The notes beneath the pieces are model-generated. The model made no database searches, was not told the DNA's origin, and was given only the letters and a program-made list of their open reading frames with translations. The position numbers were made by a program, and so were the translations under genes. From Rosa chinensis (lineage: Eukaryota > Streptophyta > Magnoliopsida > Rosales > Rosaceae), in the NCBI RefSeq assembly GCF_002994745.2, contig NC_037089.1:16200141-16264140 (forward strand): DNA of 64,000 nt, read 5' to 3'. Of the stretch, positions 37,698 through 47,888 are shown in pieces. Position 1 is the stretch's first letter. The number at the start of each line of letters is the position of its first letter.

Positions 37698-38061
37698 ATC
37701 ACGTGCTCATATTTAACGGAGCCGTAACGAAATTTGGACGCAGGTATGCCATTGATAAGAAAACTTGAGTCCAGGTATCACATTGACAACTTTGAAAGTT
37801 CAGGTATCATTTTAAAAGTCCTCGAAGAGTTCAGACACTGTTGAAGTAAAAAACCCTTCTTTTTTTTTGGTCAGTAAGGGTAAAATAGTCATTTTACTGT
37901 TGAAATAGTGCCACGTCAGTAAGATAATAGACTTTTTAACGGAAAATTGACGGCAAGGACTTTTTAGGTGAAATTGGAAAATTCAGAGACTTTTTAGGTG
38001 AAATTGAAATGTCGAGACCCTATAAGTATAGGGAGTAAACAGTATTTTGTCCAAGATGTTA

Positions 38062-39295
38062 TGAGTAGGGATATAGTTGGAAAATGAAGTGGTGGAGATG
38101 GAGGTTTTGTGGAGAAGATCGTGGTGGATTGTGTAGAGAATAGAGAGAAAAAATGATGTAATGGCTAAGTGTGGGTGATCCTTCTTCCTTGAGAGAATGG
38201 GTGCTTAAATAGATGGAGAGAGAGAGAGGTGTGAAATGGTGTTGAAAAGCAAAAGGGAGTAGCTCAAGCCTTGTAAGGAGCATGGAGGTAGAGTATAAAA
38301 ATGGTAATAGATCCCAAAATCAATGGAAAATTGCATGGGAGTGATGGTGTAGGTTGGAGTAGGAAATGATAAGTGAGGCATGGTGATTAAGCCTAAAACA
38401 TGATAGATATTGAAGTGTTGATAATGATGGATTTTTGGATAATAGGGCGTGTTTGGTTGAATTGGAACCAAAAGGTTTTGGAATTTGGTTCAGATAGAAT
38501 GATGGTGAATGGATGTAATGGAATAGATGCTATGGTACTCATCCTCTTTGCTTCTCCATGAATGTGGCCAGAAAATACATGACACCACCGTGAGTGGTGG
38601 TGCGCCGCCTCTTGTGCCCCCAAAAGTGGTGGTGCACGGAAAATTTGCCAGAATTTCGCTTTTTTATCCTCTTGTCAAGATTTTCTATAAAACATGGAAT
38701 TGGTTAGTCAACATTAAGTTGGACTTTAGAACAAGTAATTTCTATATTTTAGAGCACAAAAATGTATATGAATTATGATCCAACATGCTTTTATTTTCTT
38801 GTCCTCACTACGGGTTTTTTTTCTGTCTTCATCATCGTCTCCATCATCTTCACCATCAACCCTTTCTCCACCGTGGAAGCTACTGTTAAAAGTAATAGAA
38901 AGCTATTGTTGAAGACTAGAAATGATACTCACGAAAACTTGAAAAAGTTATTTTGAAAGACCAACAAAGCTACAATGAAGACTATAAAAGCTACTTCAAC
39001 ATGCCAAGATACAAAACCAACCACCAAAGAAAACAAAAGCTAGTAGCAAGTATTTCAAAGCTACATCCAATTAATAGGAAAGTTACTATCAAATAACAAA
39101 AAGCTATTGTAATAGATATGTAAAGCTACTGTCAAATAACCATAAAGCTATTGAGACAGAACTAGAAAGCTCTTGCTAAGCATGCAAGCTGGTAAGCCTA
39201 GTTGCTGTTAAAGATTATAAGCTACTGTCAAGCATCATGAAACATACTACCAAACACCGTAAAAGTTACTGCGTTTAACTTCTTTATAAAAGCAT
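38062..39295. other. Intergenic, repeat-derived sequence with degenerate minisatellite
   Basis: No gene is supported. Between about 38876 and 39270 a degenerate unit of roughly 28-30 bp built around AAAGCTACTGTCAAATAA recurs a dozen or so times. The short ORFs are AT-driven and unrecognised. Confidence 0.6.
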
Positions 39296-39518
39296 TTACT
39301 TTCATTGTAATTTCATTTGGGGTAGATGTTTAACTTTTGGGCTAATTGGTTTACTTCGTCTTCATTGTAATTTCTTTTGGGTAGATGTTTCACTTTTGTT
39401 TTAGGCTAGTTGGTTTACTTCATCATAAGGTATTGGAGGATACTAAAACAAGGGGCCGGGCAATATCAATTAGAAGAAAGCTCAGAAAAAGAAATACGAT
39501 ATAGTGGAATTGAAATGA

Positions 39519-40300
39519 CACTACTAGAATTATGTTAATAGACATCACATAATTTAAATCGGTCAGACTTGCCACTGATGTAAAAAAGTAAGCTAACATT
39601 GCTTTCGAAAAATACCGATTTAAATGAATATAATTAACATCGGTTCTTAAAATGATCGGTGTTAAAATTTTTGTTTTAAAATTTGCGGGAACCAAATTTT
39701 TGTGAAGGAAGCGGGTTGTAAAACTTAAAATTTTCACACTTAGAAAAAAAAAGCGCCCAACCCCAAAACATAAACCCTAACCTCAGTCTCAACCTCCATT
39801 CTGAACCCAGACTCGAGCTCCTCCTCCCCAAGCTCAAGCTCCTCCCCCGCCTCCTCACCATCACAATCCTTCCTCCTCCATTCTCCGGCGGAATCTGAAG
39901 CGCCGAGAGAGTCGAAGTAACTTAGACCCCGATGTCAAAGAAACCTGATCTCCCTCTCCACTTTTCTCTGCCTCCGACCGAGATCAATTAGTTTTTCATC
40001 TCATCTATTACAACTTCTCATCTCAGCTTCTCTCTCCAGATCGGTGTATGAATTTCTCCGCCTCTGATCCCATCCTCCTCCGACGACTGTAACCTGCAAT
40101 TGAAGGAGGCAGAATTGGTTCCACCCCAACCCCGATTGCGGTTTCTCTGGCGATCGAGGTTCTCCGACGACAACCGAACCTATGCGCCCTCTATTTACAT
40201 AAGGCCTTGCTATCACTTTAAAAGCGTCTTTTTCTTGTCGTGTTCCTGGGATTCCACTATGACTGTATTTCTTTGTGTATAACGAGTTAAAAAGTTGTGT
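39519..40300 (+). mobile_element. CACTA (EnSpm) element end
   Basis: Starts CACTACTAGAATTATGTTAA, a CACTA-type terminus, followed by subterminal repeats (ATCGGTCAG, ACATCGGTTCT, GATCGGTGTT) typical of this superfamily. Downstream sequence includes CT-rich, 5'UTR-like DNA and then the RPL7 fragment. I could not find the opposite CACTA end or a 3-bp duplication, so the right boundary is arbitrary. Confidence 0.6.
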
Positions 40301-40484
40301 AATTTTAGGTTTGTTGGAATACTGTCTTTTGTGTATACATCCACCGACTCATATACGGTTATATAGGTCCATCCCTTGCTTAGTTGTGATGTTGGTTTAC
40401 TTTTTCAGCTTTCAAAGTTTTGAGATGCAAGATATCTGATATTTGAACTGAGCTTCAACTAATTGCCTTAACAATTCAGAAAGG

Positions 40485-40856
40485 TAGTTCAAAGATGCAA
40501 AGGAGTACGCAGAGAAGGTACATCTTGTTTGGTTTATTATATTAATTTTCACTCTGCTTTGAATTGATTTTCCCCTTATGTTTATTCTTCAGGTTAACAT
40601 ACTACTTGTGTGCATCATATAGGACAATGAGTTGGTCCGGTTGAAGCGTGAAGCAAGGCTGAAAGGAGGATTCTATGTCAAGCCAGAGTCTAAGCTTTCG
40701 TTTATCATTCGTATCCATGGGTAGGTCATGATCCTTAATTTGTTTATATATTGAGATCTTTATAGTTGTGGTTCTTTTCCTTAAACTTTTAATTATTATA
40801 TTTTCAGTATCAATGCCATTGATCCAAAGACAAAGAAGAGCTTGCAACTTTTGTGA
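40485..40856 (+). pseudogene. Ribosomal protein L7 (uL30) fragment with introns
   Basis: Three exon-like pieces (about 40485-40517, 40623-40720, 40808-40856) encode [36 protein letters not shown] and NAIDPKTKKSLQLL. This is the conserved segment at roughly residues 60-115 of eukaryotic 60S ribosomal protein L7. Splice sites are retained (GGTACA donor, TAG and CAG acceptors, GGTAGG donor). A TAG lies upstream in frame and TGA truncates the last piece. The rest of L7 is absent. Retained introns show it arose by DNA duplication or transposon capture and not by retrotransposition; the CACTA end 1 kb upstream is the likely vehicle. Confidence 0.8.
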
Positions 40857-41418
40857 TTGAGATAGGTACTATATACTCGTACCTTTGGAAATATTGATGG
40901 TTACTTGCATTGTAGCCGTGTTGTTTGTTTGGTAATTGATTGGAATCTGCTATTCCTTCATGGTAGAAGTTGGAAATGCATCTAAGAGTATGAAAATAAG
41001 AATTTGTAGGTGATGTTCATGCATTTTGGATTGAATAGCTGGTAATGCTTTGTAGAGTTAGGAAATTATATAGATTGCTGAGAATTTGATTATTAATGTT
41101 AGTGAGCCTTTGAATCATTTGGAACCTGTTTGTGGCTGAGAAGTTGAAACTTTGAACTGGGGGTATATTTGCTAAATGTGGTTTATTTTTATGTCTAAGC
41201 CATACTAAACCTGTTAGTCTAGAATACGTTGAGTTTTCGCATATACAAGCCTCCCATTAGTCTCTAATTCTAGAGGTACTGACATCCCATCAGCTGCCAT
41301 ATCTTTAGCTCCTCTGAGAACTCCGAAACCTCTTAAAGATAATGATAATATCAATAAAAGAATCCCACAAATCTCATACTTAAAATAACAAGGCTGAGAA
41401 AGTGCAATGATAGCAATA

Positions 41419-41602
41419 ACCACTAGTGCTCAGCCCTTTTACATGAGTGAATTTAAAGCCATTAAACTAAACATATACAGCAAAAGTGAAAATTTCTAAG
41501 ATGAATGAATGCGATGACCATTAGCTCTCACCCTTTTGCATGAATGAATGCAAAGCCATTAAACAAAACACATACAGCAAAGCTGAAAATTTCTAAGATG
41601 TT
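41419..41602. repeat. Two-copy tandem duplication, 98-bp unit
   Basis: Units beginning ACCACTAGTGCTCAGCCC (41419) and ACCATTAGCTCTCACCC (41517) share AAAGCCATTAAAC, CATACAGCAAA and GAAAATTTCTAAGATG. The copies have diverged by point changes. Confidence 0.8.
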
Positions 41603-41659
41603 TCATTTACTCTTTCTCAAGCTTAAGAATTCATGCCGTTTGTAACCTGATCGGACTAA

Positions 41660-44085
41660 TATTTTCTCTATTTTTAGTGCATTTCTCTCTGCATTTTACC
41701 TAGTTATTCTCTTAACATTATCATTTCTAACTTAGTTTTTGTTTTTAGGTACTTTTGAGTCGAAAATTAAGGCGAGGAAATGAGGCGCAGAAATGATCAG
41801 AAATGAAGAAATGAAGTTTTCCCAGTTCTACTAGGAGAAGGAATCCTAGTTGAAGTAGGAATCCTGAGTCAACCAGGAGTCAAGCTAGGAAAAATGATGA
41901 GAAATGGCGAAAATGCAAGAGTCCTAATTGGACTAGGAAACCTGTTGGCATAAAGAGTCCTGATGATACTAGGATACCTGAGTGCACTAGGAGAGCCCAA
42001 GAGAATTCAAGAAGCATCTAGAAGAAGTCCAAAACATCATATACAAAGGTGATATGGATTGAGAGTCATTTTTGGCAAGAAAAGATGGATAAAAATCAGA
42101 TTTGGAGTCCGTATTGGATACATATTGATTTTGGACGAATTTGGAGAGTTTTGAGGAGAATCTACTTGGTATGCAATCAAGAAAAGAAAATAAAAAATAA
42201 AAGAGAATATTTATCAAATAAAGTGTCCTGATTACATAAATATTGCAAGATACCATCAAAGACAAATCTGATTCAAATAAGGAAATCTGCCTGTGCAGAT
42301 CAGTCAACTTCGATAGAGTTCTGTGAGCAGCTCAGAATGAAGAAAATTACGGTCTTTATATGGTTGGAAAGCTACGGATATCTAGTTTCTAGATCCTTTT
42401 ACAGTTCTTCAATATCAATTTTCTAGAAAAAATTATGGCCAATTTAGTACAGAGAGGTGAAGCTGCGGGCGAATCGGACTTTTGACAGGAATTTCTATTT
42501 TAAGGCAATAAGGCCCAACTCACATTGGGAAGCCCATGGTCGAATTTGTGCTTCATATTTCAGATAGAATTACATGTGGGACGTCCTAGAGGCTTCCAGA
42601 AGGATTTGACATCATCCTTGGAGAGTTTTAAGGGATTACAACATGCAGAAAGGATGGAAACAAGTCCATATACGTTGCTTGTTGCTCACACCCCTATTTG
42701 ACCGAATTTAAGGAGTTTAAATCAGAAAAATCTTTATAAATTCAGCAATATTATCTCTTTTAAAGACTCATGGTACAAATCCACTTAATTTTGGAGGCTT
42801 CTCATTGGTTGGACGACGCAGAAAAGCTTACATGGATTTATTTGATTGGTTGGAGCTATGTGGACCAATAAGATAATTCCTAGAAATTAAAAGAAGGATC
42901 TAGAAGGCTTGGAGACTAAGTTTGCCGTCCCCTATATATAGAAGCATCCTTGGGACATTTTAATCATCATCAAACCCAGAATCAAAACGCATATCCTCTC
43001 CCTTTACTCTCTAAATTTCGATCCCTCTCCATTGTTCAAGCATTGAAGCCATGAAGCATCTCCATATCCTTGCCGTAGTCATCATCAACGTCCTCCATCC
43101 TTTTGAAGTTTTTCTTGCATCCTTGAATCTCTTCAAAAGTGTAACCATATCATTCTATCTTTTGTTTTTGGTTTCTTTGATTTGTAACGTTAAAAACAAT
43201 TATACTAGCGTTCTAGGTTTTTGTTTTAAATGGATGTTTCGATTATTTGTGAGAATAAAGAGTATGTATTGATATTTAGTTTCCAACAATCATGAAGCAT
43301 GAAAGAATTCATAAATTGCGATTTCAATATGTGATGATGTAAATTCATTGATTTTGTGCTTCAATCCCACCTTTTATGTGTTTTGTGTTCTTTGGTTGCA
43401 AACTTAGAATATTGACCATGTAATTGAATCCAAATTAAGATTGCTAGCGTTCTAGGTCTTAATTGCTAAGTGGAAAACCTATAATTCCTTAGGTAAATCA
43501 ATGAAGAGTCTTGCATGCTTGTATGGCGTTCCAACTTGTATTATTGGCTTAAATCAATCAAACTTTCTAAGTGTTTAATGCGTTAAATATGTTTTGTTAG
43601 TGAGTAGCGTTCTATGACTAGCATTGCATGTTTAATAGGGTTAACTATAGTGCGTTCATCTAGTTAATTTAACTAAGGAAAGTAAAAGGAACTTTGTATG
43701 CGTTCATCTCGATCTGTTCTTGATTGATTTCTTCATTCACATATTTTGATCCATGGTTTATGGTTAGATTGCCAGTTTTCGTGTTAATGATTGTTAATTA
43801 CATCTCTACATCTTATGCGTCCATCTTTTCTTTGATTCATGGTTAATCGATCATTTGTATTATGTAGTTAGTAATATAAACACTTTCGAAATCCCCTATC
43901 TTGTAATTTTGTAGATATATACTTTGTTTTATTTTTGTTTCATATTTTGTGAATAATACTAATTTGTTTAACGTTTTTGACAGGAAGTATACCCCAATCC
44001 CTGGCTTAGAATGATACCCTACTTATTCTATACTACTATTCAATGTAGGGTTTAAATTGGCACTCACTTTGAGTGTATCATAAAC
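41660..44085 (+). mobile_element. Probable Gypsy-type LTR (solo or fragment)
   Basis: A noncoding stretch of about 2.4 kb contains CCTATATATAG, a TATA box, at about 42930. A transcript-leader-like segment with GCGTTCTAG and GCGTTCATC repeats follows. The end reads TAGGGTTTAAATTGGCACTC then TGAGTGTATCA, sequence I associate with the 3' edge of LTRs in the Athila/Tat lineages. I see no PBS, coding domain or second copy. The left boundary and any target duplication are not resolved. Confidence 0.35.
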
Positions 44086-44139
44086 ATAAGAGGAGAAGAG
44101 CCATACCATTATTGTCTCACAGCTGTATAGCCAGCTAAC

Positions 44140-44559
44140 AAGTAGCTCTGTTGATTATTTCTGTCGAGTTGTAGTGATATGGGTGGTAAGTGATACATAG
44201 TGTTTCCCATATCACAGAAGTGTTTCTTGGAGCTAGCATCATCCCAATTTTTTCAGGCTCATCTTCAATTACTACAATCTTCCTCTTAAACTGCAGATTT
44301 AAACATAATTAGCCCATTATTTCTGAAAGGATTAACGTACAAAATGGTATTTAAATCTTACCGCATTAGCCTTGGCTCGGAACATCAGGAAATCCCCCCA
44401 CACTCTATCCATGGAGGTGTGCTGCACAAATTGCCAATAATCTCCTCCAACGTAATCCAAGTACAGCATTGGATGATTAGTAAGCTGGAATACTACAATC
44501 TCTCTCAGAAAGTTTTAGAACTGTTCTTCACCATACAGCTGATCAGACAAGGCCCTGTA
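44140..44559 (-). pseudogene. OTU-like cysteine protease fragment
   Basis: A minus-strand exon-like piece (44559-44362) between a TTTCAG acceptor and a GTAAGA donor encodes YRALSDQLYGEEQF, a stop, then NFLREIVVFQLTNHP and VWGDFLMFRAKANA. RALSDQL and the WGD motif at this spacing resemble OTU-family deubiquitinases. A second piece (44290 to about 44140) encodes FKRKIVVIEDEPEK. The in-frame stop and absent catalytic Cys/His segments indicate a dead fragment. The family call is tentative. Confidence 0.4.
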
Positions 44560-44826
44560 CTGAAATATGACATGAGAACGCCATTAGCATCTTCACAAAG
44601 ACTATTTTTTTTTTTTCTACCCGTGGATTTGATATGGAGGACTTACCATGCAATTTCTGTCTCCAAGGACCTCTTTCTCCTTCCTCCCAGCAAGGAGAAG
44701 TCTAATGTGTTACAAAAAGGTTAATACAAGAAAAAAAAATTATTTCAAATAAGCTAGCTAGTAATAAATGCGTGAAAGAAGATACCTAGAAAACATTCTG
44801 CTTTTGTGATTTGCGGCTTCAATTAT

Positions 44827-45134
44827 AGGGGGTTGCGATGCCTCTGCAGTAGGATCCAACCCAAACCCAGAGCAAGCACCACGCATGACACCGCCGCCAC
44901 TCCGACGAAGAGCAACGACGCCGTTCCGATAACCACCATGACTCGCATGACTGACTTGGAAGTCCGAGTCGGAGCTCCGAACCAACGATCAACTCAGCCC
45001 AATTCGTCCAGCGCAACGCAACGCCGCAAGATCCAAGGCTTGGGCCTGGGTTTGGAAGCAGACAGCGACGCAATGTCGCCGATATTCCTAATCATGACCA
45101 GGACCGCCATGGTAGAGATGAGGGCTGCCGCCAT
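44827..45134 (-). pseudogene. Short membrane-protein-like ORF broken by TGA
   Basis: From the ATG at 45134 the minus strand reads about 46 codons, a TGA (at about 44992), then 55 more codons in the same frame to TAA. The second half has a strong hydrophobic stretch (SLLFVGVAAVSCVVLALGLG) followed by WILLQRHR, like a single membrane segment with a basic tail. No family is recognised. It may be a decayed small gene or two exons misread; no GT donor clearly removes the stop. Confidence 0.3.
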
Positions 45135-45805
45135 GACGATTCTCTCGGAAAATCATGTGGACAAATCGAGAATGGGAGTGAGAAATTTAAGCACCCAAGA
45201 CTTAGGGTTTCGTCGCTTGTTCTCTAGGTGGTAGCAACGCAGTGGTCGTGGTGTTCCTTGAAGTGGGGCGGCAGTGGCACACTCGTGGCAAGTGGCGACA
45301 GTGGGACTATTTGCATAGGATGTGATGATATGACCCACCTTGTATTTCACCCTGAAACCTGAATTGGCCCCGCAGGACCTATTTGAAGGGAAATTCTACC
45401 AAAAATTTGACGTAAACTACCTTAAAAGTGGACTACCCAAATCTATGATAAACAATTCAACAATAACAAAATCATATAAACTCTCCTCTACCATTCAATT
45501 TATGCAAGAACTCTTAAACATGAACCACAAGTATCATTTAAATACAACTAAAGTGTCAATAACCAGAGCAATCTAGATGAAATATTGAAATAAGATACAA
45601 GTTAAGGGATAGTTATTCTTTTTTCATCCTCATCTATAGCTTTTGTTCTCTTGAGAAGTTAGTGGGGAGTTCCCATATTCTTTTTCAGTTATTACCAAAA
45701 TAAAACTCATTATCAACTCTTTAATTGTATATTCTTTGATTAATTTAGTAATTTACCCTTGTAAGATATAGAGATGATGCGTTTGTTTGAAAGGTTATTT
45801 TAGAT

Positions 45806-46414
45806 AGGGTAAAATTCTGTTTAGTCTCTATATTATGCCTCCAACATTGTTTCAGAGTCCCTGACATTCTAATTTAATCTAAAAACTCTCTGCCTCACAA
45901 TTTCCCTCCAATATGTCCATTATGTTAACTTTCCGTCCAAATACTCGGTTAAGTCATTGACGTGGCAATCTCTTTCACGCCAACTCAGCTCAATAATTGT
46001 GAAACGACCAATATAACCCTGTTCTTTCTCCTTTTTTCTTTTCAATTTCTTTTATTCTCTTTTTTTTATTCCTTCGCACCCAACATCCACCGCCATTACC
46101 ACCATAACCACCACCACCAAGCTCACCAATAACAAAATTCAAACCTCCCTGAACCCAAAACTAAGAACTAACGCCAACGACCAACAACTCACCACCATCA
46201 GCAACAAAGAGCAAATGAGGAGTCAGACCCATAAACCATTAATTACAAAACACCTGCCCAAAATCAAAGCTTTAATCTATAGTCAAACAACTCCCTAATG
46301 CAATTTCTCAATCAATTACCCACTCTTCCCACTCTTAGTCTTTGATTTGAATTTAGCGATTCAAATACTAAAAAGAAGGCACCTAAATTCAACACGATTA
46401 CAACCACTGCCATG

Positions 46415-46494
<80 letters not shown>

Positions 46495-47720
46495 AGTGCA
46501 CGACCTTCAGCTCTGTTCTCTGGTCTAGATGGTCGGCGGCGAGACGAGGACGACGATGACGTCAACAGAGGTGATACTCGGTGAAGGCGCAGATCCGGCA
46601 CCATCGATCGTCGCCGATGTTGGTGGATCAAAGGTCACAATTCAGAGCGAGTTTCATGATGACGATGCGTCACCGATGGCCTCTATCATCTCCTTGGCCT
46701 CACCGAGGAGATTGGGTTGTGTATCCTCCTATGCTTTCTTTTGCGGTGAAAATGAAGATATTTGTTCAATGTCAATCAAATGCTTTCTTCTCCTCCTCAA
46801 TTGCCAATTTCAACTTCTGTTCGATACTCTTCTAAATCCGATTCAATTTCTCCTCTTTAATTTCTTTCAAATCAAATTCTACACCCTGCTTCTTAATCGC
46901 CCTCTGAGTCTGATTCAGTTCCTCACAAGATTTCTTCAACTTCTCTTCTATATTCCTCTCAACCCCATTCAATTCATGTGGCAGAGGAGAAAGATGATTG
47001 GGTGCCCGGAGCTTTTCTCTGGGTGCCCAAATCAATTTCTCTCTTTCGTTTTGTTTATTTATTTATTTTTTGGTAAAATAGGGATAGAAGGCCCAAAATG
47101 AAAGAAAAAATGAAAAAAAAAAGAAGTTATATTGGGGTAATAGAACTCTATTAAAGATTTATTAGGGGCAATAGAAGTTTTGAATTGATGTAATCTTCTC
47201 ATTTTTTTTTCTTTAATTAAAGTTTTATTTGTCTAAATTTAGGGAGATTAGTTCTCATTCCGGTGACTGAAAGTTTTATTGGGGGCAATAGATGTTTATT
47301 GGGGGACAATAGAGGTTTATTGCCCCTCTATTGGGGAGTAATAAATCTTTCCGACGACCTATGAGATCTCCGACGACTTCATTGGGAATATCTGGCAAGG
47401 TTTTTAGAGAAGTCCCGTGGTGGTGGCCGCTGATCAGAATCCGGCCCCGACGTTGGCCGGAATCCGGCGGCCAGTGACCGAACTCCGACGAAGTCTCCTA
47501 TAGTTTCTCTCTCTTCCATTCTCTCTCTCTCTCTCTCTCTCTATGTAACAAATGGGTAAGGGTAAAAAAGTTTATAAAAAAAAAAAAAAACATAATTGAA
47601 TATTGGGAAATATCTCCTTAGAGTGTTTTGAGTAAGGGAGAATTAAAAAAACTTATTGGGTTAAGTAGGAAAAAAATCTATGAAATTGGGGTAAATAGAC
47701 AAAAACCTAAAACAAAAACT
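45806..47720. mobile_element. Composite remnant of MULE-type elements
   Basis: The left part (45806-46020) resembles the outer-MULE TIR style (TAGGGTAAAATTCTGTTTAG, GTCCCTGACATTCTAATTTA). The right part (47150-47720) carries the G-run module and a right end like those at 32859 and 60905. The middle (46500-47030) has GC-rich coding-like sequence with no recognised domain. The two ends belong to different families, so this is probably one element broken by another or by deletion. No duplication was found. Confidence 0.45.
46416..46490. repeat. (CT)n microsatellite
   Basis: About 37 uninterrupted CT units. Its two frames produce spurious Leu-Ser or Arg-Glu ORFs. Confidence 0.95.
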
Positions 47721-47888
47721 TAACTATAAGTATTAATTGTTCTCAAAAAAAAGAAAAAGAAAAAACTAAAGTATTATTTCTGATATAGTATTATTTGCAA
47801 ATTAAAATAAATAAATAAATAAAAACTAAAAGTATTTTGAATCCAAGGGCATATCTAGTTTGGAAACCGATGCCAGAAATGCTTAAGC

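Larger units (their letters stand above)
35681..37856. mobile_element. Nested Pack-MULE carrying a GT14 gene fragment
   Basis: Termini GGGTTTTTTACTTCAACAG and its inverted copy begin arms of about 150 bp that match almost perfectly (35681-35830 and about 37706-37856). The flanks are poly-T (TTCTTTTTT on the right, nine T on the left), a one-mismatch 9-bp duplication. The interior holds a minus-strand glycosyltransferase fragment (36304-36727). A hAT MITE (37100-37697) is inserted in the right arm. Confidence 0.85.
31256..38052. mobile_element. Outer long-TIR MULE-type element with three nested insertions
   Basis: Termini are GGACAAAATACTG and its inverted copy CAGTATTTTGTCC, flanked by perfect 9-bp duplications AAGATGTTA (31247-31255 and 38053-38061), the hallmark of Mutator-like elements. 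The first 195 bp or so of each arm match closely. The arms continue inward as pyrimidine tracts on the left (31440-31538, 32868-33089, 34505-34600) and complementary purine tracts on the right (35050-35680), once the nested elements 31539-32859, 33099-34495 and 35681-37856 are removed. That leaves about 1.9 kb with a unique core of only about 450 bp (34600-35050). No transposase is present, so it is nonautonomous. Confidence 0.85.

Noticed and set aside
46347..46631. ORFs with Leu-Ser and Arg-Glu runs on both strands
   Set aside because: They are products of the (CT)n microsatellite at 46416-46490.
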